Source: Bifidobacteriaceae bacterium
GTDB taxonomy: Bacteria; Actinomycetota; Actinomycetes; Actinomycetales; WQXJ01
Assembly: GCA_031258055.1 (NCBI GenBank)
Contig: JAIRNM010000194.1
Span: 1 to 10,345 of the forward strand
Direction: 5' to 3'
Length of the DNA: 10,345 nucleotides
Under the pieces are notes generated by a model, which was not told the DNA's origin, made no database searches, and was given only the letters and a program-made list of their open reading frames with translations. Positions 1 to 4,874 of this stretch are shown piece by piece. The first letter of the stretch is position 1, and each line of letters opens with the position of its first letter. Both the position numbers and the translations under genes were made by a program.

Positions 1-167
1 CCTCGACGATCTTCTGCACGCAGCTGCCGCCCGGCGACTGGCACGACCGGATGGAGGAGAAAGTGGTGGCCGAGGCGATCATGGACCGGATAACCACCAA
101 CGCGCACATGACCGTCCTCGACTGCGCCGAGTCGATGCGCCGACACTTCAACCACATGGAGGGCTGA
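1..167 (+). CDS. istB: IstB-like ATPase (IS21 transposition helper), C-terminal fragment
   Basis: The frame is open from position 3 to the TGA at 165-167 and gives 54 residues; the rest lies upstream of the window. The visible segment contains STIFCTQ, then DWHDRMEEKVVAEAIMDRI, then a short basic tail ending HFNHMEG. This matches the end of IstB AAA+ proteins, where the sensor-like S-T-x-x-x-Q strand is followed by W-x-x-x-(x)n-A-D/E-A-I-x-D-R-I. IstB is the AAA+ helper that assists the IstA transposase in target DNA capture. The Walker A and B motifs are outside the window, so I cannot tell whether the gene is intact upstream. The reading frame shown has no lesion. Confidence 0.85.
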   Translation, partial: STIFCTQLPPGDWHDRMEEKVVAEAIMDRITTNAHMTVLDCAESMRRHFNHMEG

Positions 168-179
168 CGCCCTCCACAC

Positions 180-207
180 GGGGTGAGCCACCAAGGTGGC
201 TCACCCC
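180..207 (+). terminator. 13-bp perfect hairpin downstream of istB
   Basis: GGGGTGAGCCACC (180-192) and GGTGGCTCACCCC (195-207) are exact reverse complements separated by only AA. It begins 12 bases after the istB stop. There is no T-run after it, which is common for actinobacterial intrinsic terminators. It is probably a terminator for the transposition genes, or a hairpin that blocks read-through into or out of the element. Confidence 0.55.
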
Positions 208-237
208 ACCGGAACCCCGGCTCCCACCCAGCGGAAT

Positions 238-486
238 ATGCAGGAGCCAGAGCGAGTCGTCCATCAGACCTTGAACTATGAACTAGGGAAGATGTTCCGG
301 GGTAGCCGATCCAAGGACATCTCATTCAAGCCTGGCCCCGCGCCAATTGCCCCCGCTCCGATGGTGGAGCCTGATGACATGGTGATCGTGGCATCTCCTT
401 GCCACGAGTACGAGCCGATCAAAGTGCCAGAGGCTCACCTGGCACACCTGTACTGCCTCATCTGTGGTTCCGAGTTCGCTGTCTAG
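238..486 (+). CDS. Small Cys-containing protein of unknown function inside the IS end
   Basis: This is an 82-residue reading frame from ATG 238. The same frame can also start at GTG 196 (96 residues), but that start lies inside the perfect hairpin at 180-207, so the ATG is preferred; neither has a strong ribosome-binding site. The C-terminal third has a Cys-His pair (SPCHEYEP) followed about 17 residues later by YCLICGSEF, so three Cys and nearby His residues could form a small zinc site. No family is recognised. It sits between istB and the terminal repeats, where IS21 elements normally carry no gene, so it may be a passenger gene or chance coding. An overlapping minus-strand ORF (322-516) is less protein-like. 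Confidence 0.4.
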   Translation: MQEPERVVHQTLNYELGKMFRGSRSKDISFKPGPAPIAPAPMVEPDDMVIVASPCHEYEPIKVPEAHLAHLYCLICGSEFAV

Positions 487-547
487 ACCATGCGACATGA
501 CAAGAGGACCTGCCACCGGATCACTCTGGGTGTCGTTCGCCTCGAAA

Positions 548-625
548 TTGAGCCAGGCTGTTCCACGTTATTGAGCCAGTCTGTTCCACGTTATTGAGCC
601 AGGCTGTTCCACGTTATTGAGCCAG
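548..625 (+). repeat. 23-bp tandem repeat, 3.4 copies (probable IS21 end repeats)
   Basis: Units lie at 548-570, 571-593 and 594-616, followed by a 9-base partial at 617-625. Each begins TTGAGCCAG and ends CTGTTCCACGTTA. Only one base differs between complete copies (G or T at unit position 10). There are no unique spacers, so this is not a CRISPR array. Multiple direct repeats at the ends are typical transposase-binding sites of IS21-type elements, and the reverse-complement reading (GGCTCAATAACGTGGAACAG) fits the style of such ends. Confidence 0.8.
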
Positions 626-792
626 CCGTCAGCAGAAGCCTTCGGTGCGGACACCACAAACCGTTCGGGAACCGCAATCAGCATGTGATCGGCACCTAGG
701 GACACGGCTGCGGAAGCATCGCGCGGATTTCACGGGACCGGCGGTCGTCATCTGCAGTTGCCCTCTGTCCGCGAGGATCGCTGAAATAGTGA

Positions 793-821
793 TTGACCGG
801 AGTTCTCTTAGGACTTAGGTC
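793..821 (+). promoter_or_regulatory. Candidate promoter for the subtilase-toxin operon
   Basis: TTGACC at 793-798 is a good -35 match, and a 17-base spacer leads to TAGGTC at 816-821, a weak -10. The interval 632-892 upstream of the operon otherwise shows no gene that I can support. The -10 matches only at TA and one T, so this is a tentative call. Confidence 0.25.
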
Positions 822-882
822 AGCCCCCGCTTGATCCTGGCCTGAGTAGACTGCCGCCGCGGGCGACGCGACCTAGTTGACC

Positions 883-888
883 GAAGGA
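883..888 (+). promoter_or_regulatory. Ribosome-binding site fixing the GTG start at 896
   Basis: GAAGGA lies 7 bases upstream of GTG 896 and is a strong match to the anti-SD. It selects the GTG over the in-frame ATG at 908, which has no SD of its own. Confidence 0.75.
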
Positions 889-895
889 TACCCCC

Positions 896-1690
896 GTGGC
901 AGACAGAATGAAGCCCAGCCGGGCGACATGGTGCGGCTCGTCCGCGCTCTGTCTTGTGTTGACGGCCGGTTGCACGGCAACACCGGTCGAAACGCCACTT
1001 GCGTCCCGGTCTCCCGGCGCGAGAATAGCCGTCGCGATCATTGATGACGGCTCCGTGGCCGAAGAGTCATCTTGGCTTGACAACTACAATGTAGTACAGC
1101 CTGAACACGGAACGCCATCCGATCACACGGCTCAGGTCGTCTCCGTAGTTGTCGGCGCGGGCCTATCCGACGCCCTGGACTCCGATGCAGTCGGCATCTC
1201 CGTGTTGCCTGTAAGTCTTTCTACGCAGAACCAGGATGGCCAACTCGTCGCGCGACTCGACGAAGCCCTGCTGAACGGGGCCGATGTGGTCTTGGTGACA
1301 GTCGGCGCGCGCCACGACCAGGCAGGTATCTGCGACCGTGTGGACGCGCTTGCCGCCGACGGAGCCATCGTGATCGCAGCTGCAGGCAATTTCCCGAGTC
1401 TGGGAGCTGACTATCCAGCACGATGCGATAGCGCTGTTTCTATTGGGGCACTCGACGCGCCCGGCGTGTTTGCCTCGTACAGCACGCGCCGACAGGTTGA
1501 ATTCGGGATGGTGGTCAAGGGAATCAAGGCTACCGACCTGAGTGGCGATGTGTCTGAGCCAGGAGGCACATCAATTGCCGCCGCCGCAGCCGCTCGCACC
1601 ATAATCCGCGAACTCATCGAGCGCGGAACCCTGATGGATGAGCAGCTCCTGTTGCTTCTTGAACCGCTACCAAATCACACCGACAACTGA
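896..1690 (+). CDS. Lipoprotein subtilisin-like serine protease (S8 family)
   Basis: The product is 264 residues. A basic start is followed by a hydrophobic stretch ending LVLTAGC, a lipobox with Cys26 as the lipidation site, so the enzyme is probably anchored outside the membrane. Subtilase motifs come in the right order: Asp50 in VAIIDDG, His77 in DHTAQVVSVVVG, oxyanion Asn165 in VIAAAGN and Ser226 in GGTSIAAAA. The His motif is unusual because the normal H-G-T has T after His. PARCDSAVSIGALD (174-187) also fits the family. The length is near the minimum for a subtilase, with no evident long propeptide. The stop is 12 bases before the next gene, which has its own strong ribosome-binding site, so the pair is an operon. 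The neighbour suggests the protease matures or releases that secreted protein; this is inference. A mycosin-like role was considered, but there is no type VII locus here and no C-terminal membrane helix. Confidence 0.85.
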   Translation: MADRMKPSRATWCGSSALCLVLTAGCTATPVETPLASRSPGARIAVAIIDDGSVAEESSWLDNYNVVQPEHGTPSDHTAQVVSVVVGAGLSDALDSDAVGISVLPVSLSTQNQDGQLVARLDEALLNGADVVLVTVGARHDQAGICDRVDALAADGAIVIAAAGNFPSLGADYPARCDSAVSIGALDAPGVFASYSTRRQVEFGMVVKGIKATDLSGDVSEPGGTSIAAAAAARTIIRELIERGTLMDEQLLLLLEPLPNHTDN

Positions 1691-1702
1691 AGGGACTAGA
1701 CC

Positions 1703-2599
1703 ATGCACTTAGCACGATCACTGCGACCGTCGCGCTGGCTCAGACCAGCCGTTGTAGCAGGTGTCGCAGCCGCCGCCGTGGCGATGGTCGGCAACTTGAC
1801 ACCAGCGTCAGCAGAAGAAGCTCCACCGGGCGCAGTCACAGAAGAGCAAATCGTCGAGGAACTCAATGACGGCTTGGCCGAAGAGGGACTGGAAGTCACC
1901 GATCTCGACGCTGAACCGGGCGCACTCGAAGTAGCGGTCGAGGCAACGCCGGACGCCGATTCACAGTTCGAATCTGTGCTGGACCTCGGCCGCGACGCCT
2001 CGGGAACAATCGAGTACAAGGACATCATCGACGGCGTGCTGGTCGACAGAGTCTTCGAGATCCAGGTGTTGGCACTCGATGAAGGGAACGTCCGGTTCCG
2101 GCTGACGGACCCCCAAACGGGTGAAACCGCCGAGTTCAGTGGCGATGAACTCCATACGTCTGTGCCGGTGGCAATACCGGTCATTTTCGCCGGGTTCGCG
2201 GTCGCAGAGATTCTCTATTGGCTTGCAGTGGGGACGGCTATCATCGTCGGCACTGTTCTCCTCGTTAAGGCCACGACCAGCATAATCGACAAGGTCAAGG
2301 CCGACATCAAGAAGAAGCCCGACAAGAAGTATTTCCAGGCCGCCATCAAGGGCAACTACGTCTTCGTGGGAGGAAACGGAGTGACTTCCAGCACCGCTAT
2401 CTCGCAGGGCAAGACAGGCCGCAACTTCTACACGCCCGTCCAGTCTGACGCCAAGAACCTTGCAAAGTCAGTGGGCAACGGGGCCAATCCTATTGGCCCC
2501 GAGCATCACAAACCGAGCAAACCACCTTCGGGAATCTGGTATCGCCACTACCATCCGAGTAACCGCGTGATGCACGCCTTCTATGGGGCACCGGTGTGA
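1703..2599 (+). CDS. Secreted/membrane-anchored putative toxin, SAR2788-like architecture
   Basis: The product is 298 residues, starting at ATG 1703 after a ribosome-binding site GAAGGGA at 1689-1695. Layout: a signal peptide (1-37, ending ASA before EEA); an acidic, Ala/Val-rich region (38-150) with DPQTGETAEFSGDEL; two adjoining hydrophobic segments (about 153-190); a Lys-rich linker (196-212); and a C-terminal domain (213-298) with GKTGRNFYTPVQSDAKNLA, PIGPEHHK, HYHP (282-285) and HAFYG. As I recall them, SAR2788-family putative toxins have the same order and a closing H-Y-H ... H-x-F/W-Y-G motif. The His residues 268, 269, 282, 284 and 291 could form a catalytic site, but the activity is not known to me. 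The acidic region may act as a pro-region that is removed proteolytically, which would fit the upstream protease. No immunity gene is obvious. An unrelated membrane protein with a chance motif remains possible. Confidence 0.65.
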   Translation: MHLARSLRPSRWLRPAVVAGVAAAAVAMVGNLTPASAEEAPPGAVTEEQIVEELNDGLAEEGLEVTDLDAEPGALEVAVEATPDADSQFESVLDLGRDASGTIEYKDIIDGVLVDRVFEIQVLALDEGNVRFRLTDPQTGETAEFSGDELHTSVPVAIPVIFAGFAVAEILYWLAVGTAIIVGTVLLVKATTSIIDKVKADIKKKPDKKYFQAAIKGNYVFVGGNGVTSSTAISQGKTGRNFYTPVQSDAKNLAKSVGNGANPIGPEHHKPSKPPSGIWYRHYHPSNRVMHAFYGAPV

Positions 2600-2658
2600 G
2601 ATTCTCCCAGCAGCAGGCCGCCAACCTGAGCCACTTTGAGGCGTACATTAGTCCGTAG
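2596..2658 (+). CDS. Tiny translationally coupled ORF after the toxin gene
   Basis: A GTG at 2596 overlaps the toxin gene's TGA (GTGA overlap) and opens a 20-codon frame (starting MRFSQQQAANLSHFE) that ends at TAG 2656-2658. GGGG at 2585-2588 could serve as its ribosome-binding site. The position is where an immunity gene would sit, but 20 residues is too short to be one. It could be the remnant of a truncated gene, a leader, or chance. Confidence 0.2.
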   Translation: MRFSQQQAANLSHFEAYISP

Positions 2659-2711
2659 GTGCAGCCGGTGCGCCGGGTCGCCGCACAAAGGCCACCTAGC
2701 CGTGGGCAACC

Positions 2712-2745
2712 GGTCCCGCCCCCAGTTTCGGCTAGGGGCGGGGTC
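2712..2745 (+). terminator. GC-rich hairpin after the toxin operon
   Basis: CCCGCCCC (2715-2722) pairs with GGGGCGGG (2735-2742), and the stem extends outward through two G-U pairs and a G-C pair to 2712/2745. The loop is 12 bases. No U-run follows, as is usual for actinobacterial terminators. It separates the subtilase-toxin operon from the next gene. The 3' arm also covers the only purine-rich stretch before GTG 2750, so it may instead, or also, limit translation of that gene. Confidence 0.6.
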
Positions 2746-2749
2746 TTCG

Positions 2750-3400
2750 GTGAGTGACACCCGTGCCGAGTGCACACGCCGACTGGACAAGCTTGAGAAC
2801 ACGACACGAAGGGAGCGCGGTCGCCGCGAAGGCCTCTTCGTTGTCGCGCGCGACGTGAAACCAATGCTGACCTATTTCGAACGCTACACCGCTCGCGGCT
2901 GGCGAGAGTTCACGCCGTATGACGTCGAGCAGGCTCTGATTCGTCAGTGCCGAGCGCGAGTCGCAACGACCAGAATCCTGCCAGAGGGGCAACTAGATCA
3001 TGAGATCGACCCGGCCGTCGAACGTTATAGGCGTCCCTTGACCATCACCGACGTCGCGTGGCTGGAGTCGATGACGCCCGCAGGCGACTTTGCCGACAAT
3101 GACCTAGCTTCGTTGAGCCATCCAGAAGCGCCGGTCGAAAACGCTTCGACGGATGACTCGCTGCGCGCTGCGGTCGGCGCGGAACATGAGTACGGTCGCA
3201 GGCTAACAATCGTGCTCAAGGAATCACTCGAAGGCGAGCCCAAGCTATCGGGTTCAACGATTTTGGGCTGGATAGGTGGTCGGCATGTCGATTCTCTCAT
3301 CCAGGCGATGTCGGGCTGGCCGCTTGATCGTCCACAAGACCCCTGCGATGAAGATTTCCGCGTCTATCTCGGCCGACTCGTCCGCCATGGGCTCATCTAG
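2750..3400 (+). CDS. Protein of unknown function (216 aa)
   Basis: From GTG 2750 the product is 216 residues. The frame stays open back to a TTG at 2636, but that would run through the hairpin and gives an Arg/Cys-rich, unconvincing N-terminus, so 2750 is preferred. The protein is mostly charged and looks cytosolic, with no signal peptide or membrane helix. It has a basic, probably helical N-terminus (TRRLDKLENTTRRERGRREG), then FTPYDVEQALIRQCRARVATT, and a C-terminal part with GSTILGWIGGRHVDSLIQAM. I recognise no family. It ends 14 bases inside the start region of the acyltransferase gene, so the two are probably co-transcribed and coupled. It might be an immunity or regulatory partner of the upstream cassette, but nothing in the sequence proves this. 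Confidence 0.65.
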   Translation: MSDTRAECTRRLDKLENTTRRERGRREGLFVVARDVKPMLTYFERYTARGWREFTPYDVEQALIRQCRARVATTRILPEGQLDHEIDPAVERYRRPLTITDVAWLESMTPAGDFADNDLASLSHPEAPVENASTDDSLRAAVGAEHEYGRRLTIVLKESLEGEPKLSGSTILGWIGGRHVDSLIQAMSGWPLDRPQDPCDEDFRVYLGRLVRHGLI

Positions 3401-4535
3401 CGGGCGCGGTGATTGCGAGCGCGATCTCGGCCACGATCGATTTCGACCACGGCGCGCAGATGCGGCGCGTCAGCACCGAGCCGCCGGACTGGACGGGGTT
3501 CGAATACTGGCTGCTCTAGGGGTGACCGCATATCACTTCGTCGGGTGGGATGGCGGCTTGTGGTTCGGGGGCCCACCGTTCGAGGGGACCCCTCAAGGGT
3601 GCGGAGCAGCGGTTGGGCTGTTCGGCGTTGACATCTTCTTCGTGATCTCTGGCGTGGTGATCCCGATGGCCTTGGGCGGTAAGACCCCTGGGTCGTTCGT
3701 GACAGCGCGGATAGTGCGGCTGTTCCCGGCCTATTGGTTCGCAGTATTAGCGGGGGCTGCCATCTACAGAATCCTGGGTTACACCGGGCCAAGCCTCGGC
3801 GACGTGCTCGTCAACCTCACGATGATGCAGTCCGCCGCAGGGGTGGGCGATGTATTCGCTTCTCAATGGACGCTGTGGGCGGAACTACGCTTCTATCTGA
3901 TCGCCGCCGGCCTATGCGCTGTCGGTATGACGTCTGGGCGTTTAGTCGCCCTGGCAGCGCTGTGGGCTCCTGCGGCTGCGCTCTGCGACCGAACCGGTTC
4001 CAGCCTTGTATCGGAACTGCTCGTCGCGCCATATTCACCCCTGTTCGCGGGTGGCCTTGCCATATACGGACTGGCCAAATGGGGATTGAAAGCCTCTTCC
4101 TTCTGGCTGGTGTTGGCGGAAAACGCGGCTTTCGCGGCGGCTTGGACCGGGCCGGCCCGCGCCCGCGCGTTGGCTAGTGGCACGGGCGGAGCAGTTGAGC
4201 TGAACTCAACCCAGGTCACTCTGTGCGTTGTGGCCTGTTTCGCCACAGTGCTGTTCGGCGCGCTGGCGCGGTTGCCAAGACGGTGGGAATCGGCGTTGAC
4301 TGTGGCGGCGAAGCCGACCTATTGCCTCTACCTCATACATTTGCCGCTGGGATTGCTCATCATATCTTGGACCTCTCCCCATCTGAATCCGACCACCGTA
4401 ATCAGTCTGGCATTCTTGTCCTCGGCCGCCATCGCCACAGCGATGTACCGTCTGATCGAGCGCCCTGGCAGTACCCTACTGCGCCGCGCGCTCTCCGAGA
4501 AGTCCCGGTCTTGCGTTTCCACCTCGGCCGCTTGA
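3387..4535 (+). CDS. Acyltransferase 3 family membrane protein (OafA/YrhL-like)
   Basis: From ATG 3387 the product is 382 residues. In-frame alternatives are GTG 3276 and ATG 3348, further inside the previous gene; no start has a clear ribosome-binding site. After a basic N-terminus come the family motifs: AAGLDGVRILAALGVTAYH (His50), GVDIFFVISGVV (80-91), ARIVRLFPAYW (107-117), FASQWTLWAELRFYL (Glu166), then several more hydrophobic helices, TYCLYLIHLPLG and IERPGSTLL near the end. These proteins have about ten helices and move acyl, usually acetyl, groups onto exported sugars, peptidoglycan, exopolysaccharide or antibiotics, using His and Glu/Arg residues at the membrane. About ten hydrophobic segments can be counted. 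There is no SGNH domain fused at the C-terminus. The substrate cannot be deduced, but cell-envelope glycan is the default guess. The reading frame is intact. Confidence 0.88.
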   Translation: MGSSSGRGDCERDLGHDRFRPRRADAARQHRAAGLDGVRILAALGVTAYHFVGWDGGLWFGGPPFEGTPQGCGAAVGLFGVDIFFVISGVVIPMALGGKTPGSFVTARIVRLFPAYWFAVLAGAAIYRILGYTGPSLGDVLVNLTMMQSAAGVGDVFASQWTLWAELRFYLIAAGLCAVGMTSGRLVALAALWAPAAALCDRTGSSLVSELLVAPYSPLFAGGLAIYGLAKWGLKASSFWLVLAENAAFAAAWTGPARARALASGTGGAVELNSTQVTLCVVACFATVLFGALARLPRRWESALTVAAKPTYCLYLIHLPLGLLIISWTSPHLNPTTVISLAFLSSAAIATAMYRLIERPGSTLLRRALSEKSRSCVSTSAA

Positions 4536-4539
4536 GGTT

Positions 4540-4579
4540 TCGGGCGACCATAGCTCAGTCAAAAGTGCCCACCGCCCGA
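4540..4579 (+). terminator. Possible terminator after the acyltransferase gene
   Basis: TCGGGCG (4540-4546) and CGCCCGA (4573-4579) are perfect inverted repeats starting 4 bases after the stop. The 26-base loop is long and no U-run follows, so the call is weak. Confidence 0.3.
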
Positions 4580-4874
4580 CTCCCAGGACTGGCCACCAAC
4601 AATGCGGGGATGGGGGCTTTCGGGGCACGTCCGGCAAGCTCCGAACGATGCACGCGTCGGACTAACACGGGCGTCAAACTCGCCATGCCCGACATCACGG
4701 GTCTGACCATGCCGGCCGGCACGCGCGGGGACCGATCGCGCTCCGAATAGCCAGGTAGGATAGGTGGGACGATCAGGACACGCGGCTATTTTTGCGGTCC
4801 TTGGCTTGCGCTAGGAAGCGCAAAGGTTGCCTGGTCCGCAGGCTCAGCCTCAGACTCGCCCGCCGACCAGTAGG
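4580..4874. other. Intergenic region between convergent genes, no supported gene
   Basis: No convincing gene is seen here. It holds a 7-bp hairpin with an AGGA loop (TTGCGCT 4806-4812 / AGCGCAA 4817-4823). GCTAGGAAGCGCAAA at 4810-4824 closely matches GCTAGAAGCGCAAA at 4873-4886. A motif at 4786-4802 matches 4903-4919 in 15 of 17 bases. A 38-codon minus-strand frame (4902-4786) starts with a hydrophobic stretch after AAGGA, but it is too short and unsupported to call. The scrambled repeats suggest past rearrangement around the broken 3' end of the surface-protein gene. Confidence 0.4.

Larger units (their letters stand above)
1..631 (+). mobile_element. IS21-family insertion sequence, right-hand portion
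   Basis: The window opens inside an istB-type gene and, 380 bases after its stop, reaches a cluster of 23-bp tandem repeats. IS21-family elements carry istA and istB and have ends made of several short repeats, usually finishing in CA-3'. The repeat cluster is followed by CA at 630-631, which I take as the probable outer end. The left end and istA lie outside the window, so neither the terminal inverted repeat nor the target duplication can be checked. The gap between istB and the repeats is unusually long for this family and holds a hairpin and a small ORF. Family assignment is good; the exact boundary is inference. Confidence 0.6.

Noticed and set aside
548..625. Possible CRISPR array
   Set aside because: The repeats are directly adjacent with no unique spacers, and they lie at an IS21 end.
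3409..3519. 36-codon frame starting GTG and ending TAG inside the acyltransferase gene
   Set aside because: It looks protein-like in places (PPDWTGFEYWLL), but the overlapping frame carries the conserved GLDGVRILAALGVTAYH motif, so this is a shadow.
4541..4580. Start resembling a tRNA (GGGCGACCATAGCTCAGTC)
   Set aside because: No anticodon stem, T-loop (GGTTCGA) or matching acceptor 3' arm follows at tRNA spacing.
4223..4750. 175-residue plus-strand ORF overlapping the acyltransferase end
   Set aside because: Its first 300 bases are an alternate frame of the clear acyltransferase C-terminus, and the rest has no motif or ribosome-binding site.
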